Under the pieces are notes generated by a model, which saw only the letters and a list, made by a program, of their open reading frames with translations, had not been told where the DNA came from and searched no databases. Below are positions 53,882 through 61,260 of a DNA stretch of 61,260 bases, piece after piece (position 1 is the first letter of the stretch; each line of letters opens with the position of its first letter). This stretch comes from DATILL01 sp035476575. Its GTDB lineage: Bacteria > Actinomycetota > Actinomycetes > Mycobacteriales > JACQDL01. Both the position numbers and the translations under genes were made by a program. The DNA is taken from positions 1 through 61,260 of the forward strand of contig DATILL010000086.1 of assembly GCA_035476575.1 (NCBI GenBank), written 5' to 3'.

Positions 53882-54349
53882 GCGACTCGAACAGCGCGTC
53901 GTGGTGAGGGCGCAGGTCGCACTCGCCGGTCGCGACCAGATCCGCGATGGCAGGGTACCACTCCGGCTGCTCACGGTAGAGCTGGCACAGGGCGGGTGAG
54001 CGGCTGAGCAGGTGATGGATCCACTCCCGCCAGGCGGTCTTGTCGACCTCGTCGTACTCCGTACGGTGATCCCAGATGCACTCGCACACGTCCAGGCAGA
54101 ACTCCGCCGCCGCCAGCACCCGGTGATGCTCGGGGTGGTCGACGGGCGGCGTCGGCTCGCCGTCGTAGAAGTAGGGCCGGAGCTGGGGCTGGTCCAGGAA
54201 GACCCGATCCAGGTCCAGCGTCAGGTCGGTGGCGCCCTGGTAGGTCATCACGTGCATGGTGCGCTGGCCCAGCCGCCAGGTCTGTACGGCGACCGCGAGC
54301 GAGATCACCAGGGCCACCGAGGCGACGATCGTGGAGAGCCACTCCGGGT

Positions 54350-55000
54350 TCACCGTGGCGTCCCGTCCGGGTCGGCGGTGTCGGCGGCGAGTACGAGCGG
54401 ATGGCCGGGGTCCAGCCGGTAGCTGTCGGAGTACAGCGCCCGGACCAGCGTGCGCAGCTCGGCCGGACCGGGCTCGGGCGCACCGGGCGGTACGGCGGCG
54501 AGCAGCAGCATCGGCTCGGTCCCGGTGCCGTCGACGTTCGGGGCGAGGTAGCCGGCGACCGGCAGCAGGTGGGTACCGAGCCGGGTGTAGAACGCGATCC
54601 GGCGGGTGCGCGCGCTGTGCTCCTCCGAGCCTGCCGGCTCCTCGGCCGGGTCCTCGACCTCCAGCACCACCCGGTCCGGCTCTCCGCCGGCCGCCAGCCG
54701 GCGTAGTGACTCCACCCAGAGCTTGCTGCCGAGTCCATGGCCGCGGCGGGTGCGGTCGACCGCCAGGTACTCCAGAAAGGTCCAGCCGGCGCTGGGCAGC
54801 CTGCTCAACGCCGAGAATGCGACCGGCCGGCCGTCGTCCAGCCCGACCACGGTGATCTCTGCCCCGTCCCGCGCGCCGTCCACCAGCTCCGTGAAGGGCA
54901 CCCGCTGTCGCGCTGGGAACGCCTCGTCGTAGATCGCCCGGACGGCGCCGAGCTGCTGCTCGCCGAGATCGGCCAGGCCGACGTACTCGATGGTTGTCAT
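54350..55000 (-). CDS. GNAT-family acetyltransferase
   Basis: About 216 residues from ATG 55000. It has YDEAFPARQRVPFTELVDGA, AFSALSRLPSAGWTFLEYLA, the acetyl-CoA loop VDRTRRGHGLGSKLWVESLR (R-x-x-G-x-G), VVLEVEDPAEEPAGSEEHSA and RRIAFYTRLGTHLLPVAGY. This is a single GNAT domain; the substrate is unknown. Start chosen because GGGGGTG lies upstream and homology begins at once. Coupled to the following hypothetical gene. Confidence 0.85.
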   Translation of the reverse strand: MTTIEYVGLADLGEQQLGAVRAIYDEAFPARQRVPFTELVDGARDGAEITVVGLDDGRPVAFSALSRLPSAGWTFLEYLAVDRTRRGHGLGSKLWVESLRRLAAGGEPDRVVLEVEDPAEEPAGSEEHSARTRRIAFYTRLGTHLLPVAGYLAPNVDGTGTEPMLLLAAVPPGAPEPGPAELRTLVRALYSDSYRLDPGHPLVLAADTADPDGTPR

Positions 55001-55117
55001 CACACTCGCACCCCCGGCGGCTGAGGGTAGTCCGGCCGATGCGGAACGAGGAATGTCGGTGCCGGCGGCTAGCCTGCGGCGGTGCATGCTGAGGCGGTGC
55101 CTGACCGGAGGTGGCAG

Positions 55118-55516
55118 ATGAGTGTTCGGTGGTACTCGGTGGTGGTGGACTGTCTGGACCCAGCCAAGCAGGCCCGCTGGTGGGCCGCGGCGCTGGCCTG
55201 GGAGATCGTCTACGAAGCGCCCGACGAGGTGGTGCTCGTGCCGCCGCACGCGCTGACCAAGGGCGCGGAGACGCCGGTGGAGGAGCGCGGGCCGGGGCTG
55301 GTGTTCGTGCTGGTGCCGGAGGGCAAGGAGCGGAAGAACCGGCTTCATCTCGACCTCGCGCCCCGGGCCGCCGACGACCAGGCCGCGGAGGTGGCTCGGC
55401 TGGAGGAGCTGGGCGCGACCCGGGTCGACGTCGGGCAGGGCGAGTCGGTGACCTGGGTGGTGTTGGCCGACCCGGAGGGCAACGAGCTCTGCGTGCTGTC
55501 CTCCCGCGACGACTGA
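55118..55516 (+). CDS. VOC/glyoxalase-like protein
   Basis: 132 residues from ATG 55118 with GGAGGT 6 nt upstream. It has RWYSVVVDCLDPAKQARWWA, AALAWEIVYEAPDEVVLVP, RLHLDLAPRAADDQAAEVAR, LEELGATRVDVGQGESVTWV, and VLADPEGNELCVLSS. This is the actinobacterial glyoxalase-like group with the DCxDP and DPEGNEFCVL signatures. Family members are metal-dependent enzymes or resistance proteins; the specificity is unknown. It is divergent from the GNAT gene. Confidence 0.87.
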   Translation: MSVRWYSVVVDCLDPAKQARWWAAALAWEIVYEAPDEVVLVPPHALTKGAETPVEERGPGLVFVLVPEGKERKNRLHLDLAPRAADDQAAEVARLEELGATRVDVGQGESVTWVVLADPEGNELCVLSSRDD

Positions 55517-55576
55517 GCCGGCGTGCCGGCTCCGGCGCGACCGGACCGCTCGGTCACTGAGCGTCGGTACGGCTCG

Positions 55577-57411
55577 TCAGCTTGTCGAGCTCCGGCTGGA
55601 GGGATGCCCGCTGGGTGAGTGTGGTGCCCGCTGGGTGAGTGTGGTGATAGTGGCGGCGACGGCGGCACGGGAGGTGACGCCGAGCTTGGTGAAGATGTGG
55701 CGCACATGGGCATCGATGGTGCGGGTGCTGAGCACGAGCCGTTGGCCGATCTGCGCGTTGGTGAGGCCGTCGGCGACTCGGCCGGCGATCTCGGCTTCGC
55801 GTGCGGTGAGCCGTTGCACACCGACGAGCTCGGCGTTGCTGGGCTTGCGGGAGGAGACACGGTAGCCGAGCTGACGCAGTGCCCGGCTGGCTTCGTCATG
55901 GAGGCGGTGGGCGCCGACGGCGGCGAAGGTCTCGCGGGCACGGGTGAGCTCGGTGATGGCAACGTCACGTTGGCCGGTGGCGGCGAAGGCAAGGCCGGTG
56001 AGGTGGTAAGCGCGGCCAAGGTAGACCCGGGCGTCGACCTTGGTGAAGGTCTCGGCTGCGGCTTGAGCCTCCTCCACGGCGCGGGTGGAGTGCCCGCGGG
56101 CCAGGCGGACGATCGCAGTGCGGCAGGGCAAGCCACATGGGTCGGTTGCCAGGGTCAACGGCGCCAAACCCAGGACCGCCAGCGGCATCCACGATCGCGC
56201 GTACGCATTCGGTCAGATCGGCGCCGCCGTGCATGCGGGCCTCCCCGCAGATGACGCCGCCCATCGCGGACCACCAGTCGCGGGTGGTACCGGCTGCGGT
56301 GACCGCCCGTTCTCCTGCCCGCAGCCCCCAGGTCGACATCGCCCTTCCGGCAGGCGATGAAGGCTTGCATGGCGTAAGCCATGGTGCGCAGCTCGTCGCT
56401 GCCGGACAGCTCGGCCGCCGCCACTGCGTCGTCCGCCCGCTGGGCTGCCGTGTCGAGCTGCCCAAGCCAGTAGTAGTCGCAGGCGACTCCGCAGAGTAGG
56501 TAAGGAAAGAGGTGCTCCTGTCCGGTCTGGCGGGCCAGCCGAAGTCCGCGCTCGAAGTGGCGTAGAGCGGGGTGGAACCGCTCCAGGAACATCTCGGTCC
56601 AGCCGAGGTAGGCGGTGGCCTCGAGACTGGTTGCCAATGTCTGGTCGGGCAGTGCGTCGACGACAGCAGCGGCGTAGCCAGCGCCGGACTGTGCCGCGGT
56701 GATAGCACCGGCCGTGTAGTCGGCGAGGGCTACCAGAGCCGCGCTGTGGGCCCGCAGCGGCTGGTGGTCGAGGTCGTGTGCCGTGCGGTAGGCCTCCCCG
56801 ATCATGAGGCGGTCCACGCTGAAGTCGCCGGCGAGCAACGCACCCAGACCCAGCTCCAGCTTGAGGCTGGTGGCAGTGGCCGCGTCCTGAAGCGTGTCGA
56901 GCTCGTGCAGGAGCAGCGCGCGTGCCTGCGGGTGGTGGCCCAGCAGTCGTTCGATCATGGCGGCCAGCGCCACCGCCGTAGGCCGCTGCCTCTCGTCACC
57001 CGGAAGCTGGTGGAGCAACTGGTGGGCGGCATACCGCGCGTGATGCAGCCGCCCAGCAACGGCGAGGCAGCGGGCGAGCCGCATCTGCAGATCCCAGTGG
57101 TCGGTGGAGCCCGCACGGTCGGCCGGCAGCAGGCGCACCCCCTCGCGCAGCAGGTCAGCCGCCGCGCCTGGAGCCTGCCAACGCAGCTCATCGGCAGCCT
57201 CCCGAAGCAGCGTGACCGCGGACATGTCACCCACGGACGCGGATCGGGCGATATGGGAAGCACAGGCCGGCAGGCGGTTCCCGCGCTGCTGCAGCGGCGC
57301 TCCCGTCGCAGGGAACTCCTCCAAGGCAACGATCGTGTTCGCCAAGCCAGAGCTGGACTGGCTGTTCGTGCGCTGACCATCCCGAGAAATAGTATCTTGC
57401 GGCTTATGCAA
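55577..57411 (-). pseudogene. Decayed LuxR/LAL-type regulator
   Basis: Three frames must be joined to read this gene. The 5' part (MSAVTLLREAADELRWQAPG, AAADLLREGVRLLPADRAG, DQTLATSLEATAYLGWTEMF) is the TPR-like middle of a LAL regulator; the N-terminal AAA domain is missing. A shift at the C5 run near 56325-56329 leads to LRAGERAVTAAGTTRDWWSA, and another near 56125 leads to CRTAIVRLARGHSTRAVEEA. The C-terminal GerE helix-turn-helix follows (LTAREAEIAGRVADGLTNAQ, IGQRLVLSTRTIDAHVRHIF, TKLGVTSRAAV). A 20-bp perfect tandem duplication then changes the last residues. Not functional as a whole; an isolated HTH could still be made. Confidence 0.8.
55605..55644. repeat. 20-bp perfect tandem duplication at the LuxR gene end
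   Basis: TGCCCGCTGGGTGAGTGTGG occurs twice without a gap. Its length is not a multiple of three, so it frameshifts the last codons of the LuxR-type gene after LTQRA. Confidence 0.9.
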
Positions 57412-57519
57412 AAGTCTCCCGGAAAGCTGGGTGTGCAGCGTGTCGTGACCGGTAGGGCGGTGGTCCCAACGGGAAAATGAGAAGGCTACGCCAATAGTCT
57501 TCGCGTCCCGGAGGGACCA

Positions 57520-57600
57520 TTGTCAGGCCGGGCTGCTACCGGACTCACAGCAGAGCAACTCGACGAGCTTGTCGCCCGGGTCGGTGAGCGTGTCGTATGG
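57520..57600 (+). mobile_element. Possible remnant of an IS transposase N-terminus
   Basis: The frame reads MSGRAATGLTAEQLDELVAR and V-x-x-V, very like the first 25 residues of IS5-type transposases (SYRATTGL-x-x-x-Q-x-x-E-L-V-x-R-V). It then loses similarity. No inverted ends or DDE motifs are seen. Only a scrap, so the call is tentative. Confidence 0.35.
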
Positions 57601-57723
57601 CAGTCTGGGAGAGATCAACCAAAGGAGCTGGCGAATTCAGCCGTGGAAGCATTTGCCTCGACGAGTTCGGTGAATACCTCGGAGGGCTCAGCAGCCGCAG
57701 CGCGTCCGCCAGTGTTACCATCG

Positions 57724-57900
57724 TTACCACGCTGCAGGTACGGCCCACCGGCCGACCCGGACCAGGTCGTCGTCGAACAGCGAGCCCAGCGAGAGCCGGC
57801 CGCCGCTGGCGACGTCCTCTAAGTCTTCCTCGACGCTGGCGGTGAAGTCGTAGTCCACCAGCCGGGCGAAGTGCAGCTCCCGGAGCTGCACCACCCTCCA
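57724..57900 (-). pseudogene. Fragment of topoisomerase I (topA)
   Basis: The reverse strand reads ELHFARLVDYDFTASVEEDL and EDVASGG, matching the HF-x-x-LVDYDFTAxxEDDLDxIAxG segment of bacterial topoisomerase I, and ends in a stop a few dozen codons later (RWAVPAAW). Neither the catalytic Tyr region nor the Toprim domain is nearby. An orphan fragment, probably left by recombination or an element carrying a topA piece. Confidence 0.55.
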
Positions 57901-58151
57901 CCGGCCACGAGCGCTGCGTCACGCCCCTGGCGTATAGACGCCAAACATCCGGCACACGCACCCAAAACCTCCGCCAGCACACCCGACGCCCCCGCCCGCC
58001 AACAACGAAACACTCAACCCGTCAACGAGCAACCACAACGGCTGAGGGGATTCATATCGTCCCTGCCGGTTCGAACCTCGTCTGGTCGGTCCAGACGATC
58101 AACCTCAGGCGACCAGTCATCCATGAGCTCACGAACCGAAAGAGGAGCACT

Positions 58152-59298
58152 GTGTTTCGCACGCCTACCACCACGAAAGCCCGCAAGGGCATGAAGCGGC
58201 TCGCCGCCGCGCTCATCTGCGCCGCAGCGGCAGCTCCCCTACTGGCCTCAGCGCCAGCGTCGGCTGCCGCTCCCACCGGCGGCTCAACCCGCTTGGGCTC
58301 GGCCGCCACGGCGGGCAAGCCCGTCCCGGTGCGTCCGACCATCCCACCTGGTGTGGCCACCGGCACGGACCTGCCGGCCAAGCCACGACATCCCGCGTCG
58401 TCGCTGTCGCCGATGTCCTGGACGGTAAGCTGAGTGCCAGCTCGTACGATCTGTGGCCAACCCAGTACTCCACGCTGACCGCCACGGCCAACGCGGACGT
58501 CGGGCCCACACCTTACTACCTGCGCATCTGGGACGGAAAAGCCGGCACCTACGTCGCCAACTGCGGCACGGGGCATAACTTGCCCAGTCCCGGTGACCAA
58601 GCCGACCGAGACATTGGATTCGTTTACGGCGGTCATCGAGCGGGCCGACGGCAGTGATACGCAGAGCCAATCGTGGCAGGTGGAGGTATATTGGCACGGT
58701 GCGGGCTTGGCCCTCTCAAGCAGCCCAACCACACTGCCGGTCGGAGCTACCAGCACGCTGACCGCGACGACGACCGTGGACATCGGCAGTTCGCCGTTCT
58801 ATGTGGAGATCCTCGACGCCACGACCGGAACTTTCCTCACCGGGCTCACACAGTGCTATAAGGGGACCTCGTGCAGTGTCCAGGTCAGCCAGGCCGTCGC
58901 TACCACGCACGCCTACCGGCCTTCCTGTCGTTCCCTAGCGCCTCCGTCCCCCGGCCGGGCTTCAGGAGACCTCCACGACCAGCTACGTGACTTGGGCAGC
59001 CACCGGCTGGCATCTTATCCTGAGCGCGCCTGCCACCAGCTACCAGAACGTGACGGTCACCGCCACTGCCTCCGTCAACGTCACAAACACCCCGTACTAC
59101 ATCGAGATCTTCGACGAGAACGGGACCCGGCTGAAGGCTTGCGGTTCCGGCGCAACCTGCACCGTGGATTTCAACCCCAGCGAGGACGGCAGTCACCTCG
59201 TCGCGTTCATCTCCGGTTGGGGAACGACTCTCCCGCCCCCCAACGTGCAAGCCTCCTCCAACGTCGTCACCACCACGAGGCTCGTCATCCCGGGATAG
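58152..59298 (+). pseudogene. Secreted three-repeat beta protein with about four frameshifts
   Basis: GTG 58152 (GAGGAG upstream) starts a clear signal peptide (MKRLAAALICAAAAAPLLAS). The frame ends at 58433, but the protein continues in others: DVLDGKLSASSYDLWPTQYS, then VTKPTETLDSFTAVIERADG, then AFLSFPSASVPRPG, then TSYVTWAATGWHLILSAPAT. Three related units of about 110 residues follow the pattern TLTATANADVGPTPYYLRIW / TLTATTTVDIGSSPFYVEIL / TVTATASVNVTNTPYYIEIF, each with a Cys pair (e.g. CYKGTSC, CGSGATC). An extra G near 58572 explains one shift. No known domain; an extracellular Ig-like repeat protein. Broken now, or assembled from error-prone sequence. Confidence 0.7.
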
Positions 59299-59372
59299 TG
59301 GCGAGCAGGGCGAACGTACGGCGGGCACCGAGTCTCGCTGTCGCCGCTAAACAGAAGTTATTCGTCCGCGAC

Positions 59373-59414
59373 GCGTGTGAACCCCCTGCTGGGAAGGGGG
59401 TTCACACGCCTTTA
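59373..59414 (+). terminator. Rho-independent-type terminator
   Basis: Perfect 15-bp stem: GCGTGTGAACCCCCT (59373-59387) and its complement (59395-59409) around a 7-nt loop, followed by CTTTA. It lies 75 nt after the secreted repeat gene and well before the next start, so it ends that transcript. Confidence 0.85.
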
Positions 59415-59519
59415 TGTGGATGGGATCAGGACTTCGCCCCGGCCGGCGCCTTGACCAGGCTGGTCACGTTGATCGCGGCCGAACCGGCGCAACCAAGGCC
59501 GAAGCGGCAGTATAGGGCT

Positions 59520-60062
59520 GTGATCATCTGGGTGAACGGCCCCTACGGCGGGGGCAAGTCCACGGTCATGCGTGAGCTGCTGGCCCGCCGGCCGGCGATG
59601 TGGCCGTTCGAGCCGGAGCACATCGGCACGCTGTGCGCGCACCGCCTCATCCCAGAGCGACTGAGGGATTGGCAGGACCTGCCGATGTGGCGACGGCTCA
59701 CTGCGGTCACGGCGGACGGCCTGCTCAGCCGGTACGGGCGACCGCTGGTGATGGCGCTGACCGTGCTCCGCCAGGACTACGCCGAGGAGATCGTCGACGG
59801 CCTGGACGGGTTGAGCTGGCCCGTGTTCCACCTGATGCTGGACGTGCCGACCGCGGTGCTGCGGGAGCGGGTCGCCCGCACGGACGGCAGCGGCTCAGAC
59901 GCGGCCACCGTGGCCGGGACCCGACGCTGGCGGCTGGACCACATGGCTGCGTACGAGCAGGCTCGGGCCGGCTGGCTGGGCCGGGAGGCGACGTTCATCT
60001 CGAACGCCGGCCGGGATCCCGGTGCGGTCGCCGAGGAGATCCTCAGGCTCCTCGATGCCTGA
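59520..60062 (+). CDS. P-loop ATP-binding protein (small kinase-like)
   Basis: 180 residues from GTG 59520. It has the Walker A VIIWVNGPYGGGKSTVMREL at the very N-terminus, FEPEHIGTLCAHRLIPERLR, LLSRYGRPLVMALTVLRQDY, LMLDVPTAVLRERVARTDGS (phosphate-binding Arg) and RRWRLDHMAAYEQARAGWLG. This resembles shikimate/adenylate-kinase-like or AAA-type NTPases common in actinobacteria. The substrate is unknown. Its 3' end overlaps the following glycosylase gene by 8 nt. Confidence 0.8.
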   Translation: MIIWVNGPYGGGKSTVMRELLARRPAMWPFEPEHIGTLCAHRLIPERLRDWQDLPMWRRLTAVTADGLLSRYGRPLVMALTVLRQDYAEEIVDGLDGLSWPVFHLMLDVPTAVLRERVARTDGSGSDAATVAGTRRWRLDHMAAYEQARAGWLGREATFISNAGRDPGAVAEEILRLLDA

Positions 60063-60654
60063 GGTTCCGCCCCGGCGGTCGGGCCGCTCGCGGTCGGACG
60101 CCGTCCGACCGACCGCAGCCGAGCTGGCCGCCGCCCAGGACCGGACCATTCCCGACGTCGTGGGGCCGGGGCTGGCGGTGCTGTTCTGCGGCATCAACCC
60201 GGGGCTGTGGTCCGGCGCGACCGGGCACCATTTCGCCCGGCCGGGCAACCGGTTCTGGCCGGCGCTGCACCTGGCCGGGTTCACCCCGCGGCGGCTGCGG
60301 CCGGACGAGCAGGACCTGCTGCCGACGTACGGGCTGGGCATCACCAACTTGGTCAGCCGGGCCACCGCGCGGGCGGCCGAGCTCTCGGCGGCGGAGCTGC
60401 GGGCGGGAGGCGAGGTGCTGGCCGGGCTGGTCGGCCGGCTGTGCCCAGGGGTGGTGGCGGTGGTCGGGGTCACGGCGTACCGCACGGCCTTCGACCGGCC
60501 GAACGCCGCCGTCGGGCCGCAGCCGGTGAAGCTGGCGGGGGCGCCGTTGTGGGTGTTGCCCAACCCGAGCGGCCTCAACGCGCACTACACCCTGGACGGC
60601 ATCGCGGCGGAGCTTCGGCGGTTGCGGGTGAGTGGTCCGGGCCGACGTCCGTGA
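60055..60654 (+). CDS. mug: Mismatch-specific uracil/thymine-DNA glycosylase (Mug type)
   Basis: About 199 residues from ATG 60055, overlapping the ATP-binding gene. It has the active-site motif VLFCGINPGLWSGATGHHFA (GINPG with Asn), PGNRFWPALHLAGF, TYGLGITNLVSRATARA and the second motif WVLPNPSGLNAHYTLDGI. It excises U or T opposite G in base-excision repair. The N-terminal 25 residues are Arg-rich and may be disordered. Confidence 0.92.
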   Translation: MPEVPPRRSGRSRSDAVRPTAAELAAAQDRTIPDVVGPGLAVLFCGINPGLWSGATGHHFARPGNRFWPALHLAGFTPRRLRPDEQDLLPTYGLGITNLVSRATARAAELSAAELRAGGEVLAGLVGRLCPGVVAVVGVTAYRTAFDRPNAAVGPQPVKLAGAPLWVLPNPSGLNAHYTLDGIAAELRRLRVSGPGRRP

Positions 60655-60682
60655 CGGCCGCGCCAGCCCGACTGTCGCGACT

Positions 60683-60734
60683 TGTCGCATAAAGGTCACC
60701 AGGAATTCGGTCGGGTGGTGACCTTCTTGCGACA
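60683..60734. repeat. 18-bp inverted repeat after mug
   Basis: TGTCGCATAAAGGTCACC (60683-60700) pairs with 60717-60734 at 16 of 18 positions, with a 16-nt loop. It lies 28 nt after the mug stop and could terminate it, but it also belongs to the dispersed GGTSACC family seen near 50873. Confidence 0.65.
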
Positions 60735-60775
60735 GGTGGCGTCTGGTCCGCTTCTCGTGTAGTCGCCCCTCGGCG

Positions 60776-60886
60776 TTGTGGTGACCTTTCGTTGCCTCGA
60801 GACCCCAAGAGGTCACCACACGGCGTTGAGGTCACCACACGGGGCCGGCGCACCCCAAGAGGTCACCACAAGGCGCGTAGGTGACC
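60776..60886. repeat. Dispersed GGTSACC array, 31/19-bp spacing
   Basis: GGTGACC or GGTCACC at 60780, 60811, 60830, 60861 and 60880: spacings 31, 19, 31, 19 bp. CCCCAAGAGGTCACCACA occurs twice, 50 bp apart. The first unit shares GTTGTGGTGACCTTTCGTTG with the element at 33574. It lies between mug and the ABC gene, which converge. Confidence 0.78.
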
Positions 60887-60893
60887 ACAGCGG

Positions 60894-61260
60894 CTAACGG
60901 GCCAGCGGCTCGGGCTGGGCGGCCGGCTCGGGCACCACCGCCAGCGGCACCTGGCGGGCGAACTGGGTCCGGTACAGCTCGGCGTACAGCCCGTCCGCGG
61001 CCAGCAGCTCCTCGTGCGTGCCGGTCTCCACGACCTGCCCGTCGTCGACCACCAGGATGCGATCCGCCTCCCGGATGGTGGACAGCCGGTGCGCGATCAC
61101 CAGCGACGTGCGTCCCACCAGCGCGGCGGACAGCGCCTGCTGCACGGCCACCTCCGACTCGCTGTCCAGGTGCGCGGTCGCCTCGTCCAGGATGACGATG
61201 CTGGGCTGCTTGAGCAGCAGCCGGGCGATCGCCAGCCGCAGCTTCTCCCCGCCCGACAGC
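60894..61260 (-). CDS. ABC transporter ATPase/permease, C-terminal part only
   Basis: Open to the right window edge, so only about the last 121 residues are seen. It has the signature LSGGEKLRLAIARLLLKQPS, Walker B ILDEATAHLDSESEVAVQQA, the switch His in VIAHRLSTIREADRILVVDD and the typical TGTHEELLAADGLYAELYRT ending. This end is characteristic of MsbA/LmrA-like exporters with fused membrane and ATPase domains. The substrate is unknown. TAG at 60894-60896. Confidence 0.9.
   Translation of the reverse strand, partial: LSGGEKLRLAIARLLLKQPSIVILDEATAHLDSESEVAVQQALSAALVGRTSLVIAHRLSTIREADRILVVDDGQVVETGTHEELLAADGLYAELYRTQFARQVPLAVVPEPAAQPEPLAR

Overview
The window is high-GC DNA with dense, mostly ATGA/GTGA-coupled operons and frequent GTG starts. 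It carries actinobacterial marker genes: a SARP regulator, DUF3097, a PAC2 protein, a [2Fe-2S]-type ferrochelatase and the acn / moxR-DUF58-VWA / fabG-fabI-hemH neighbourhood also known from mycobacteria. It is a chromosomal segment of an actinomycete; the order cannot be fixed from sequence alone. No rRNA, tRNA or CRISPR array was seen.

Layout. 1-5.0 kb: a secreted beta-helix protein (cut by the window edge) diverges from a truncated SARP regulator, followed by a HpcH/HpaI aldolase and a flavin hydroxylase. 5.4-15.8 kb: a seven-gene operon encoding GrpE-like and lidless Hsp70-like chaperones, a large FN3-type protein, a zinc-ribbon GTPase, a GTPase-associated (GAP1-like) protein, a membrane-anchored GTPase and a 51-residue membrane peptide. 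This is the most unusual system here and looks like a GTPase/chaperone conflict or threshold-sensing system. 15.9-23.1 kb: PAC2, HAD hydrolase and small unknown genes, mixed with broken genes (XRE/TPR regulator, DUF2278, phosphotransferase). 23.1-25.7 kb: thrS-HIT. 25.8-29.7 kb: a broken HNH gene, a PPOX-fold enzyme, and an NRPS scrap (thioesterase plus half an adenylation domain). 29.8-39.6 kb: a membrane NACHT NTPase, a PASTA membrane protein, hydrolases, a zinc-ribbon/sigma-4-like protein, Ogt and an SDR. 39.6-53.9 kb: the conserved core (SPFH-NfeD, DUF3097, hemH, fabI, fabG, VWA-DUF58-MoxR, SIR2, acn). 53.8-61.3 kb: GNAT, VOC, a degraded LuxR regulator, scraps of an IS element and topA, a frameshifted secreted repeat protein, an ATP-binding protein, a mismatch glycosylase and the end of an ABC exporter.

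Three sequence-level themes stand out. First, five GTCGAC heptamers sit at exact 11-bp spacing within two clusters beside the SARP gene. Second, at least eight tandem duplications of 15-20 bp occur, several at start or stop codons; one inserts a TAG in a regulator and two create tiny ORFs directly before hemH and an SDR gene. Third, a dispersed intergenic element is built on GGTSACC motifs spaced alternately 31 and 19 bp. Pseudogenes cluster in the accessory stretches (20-27 kb and 55-59 kb), while the core genes are intact. This argues for real decay, although single-base errors cannot be excluded without reads.
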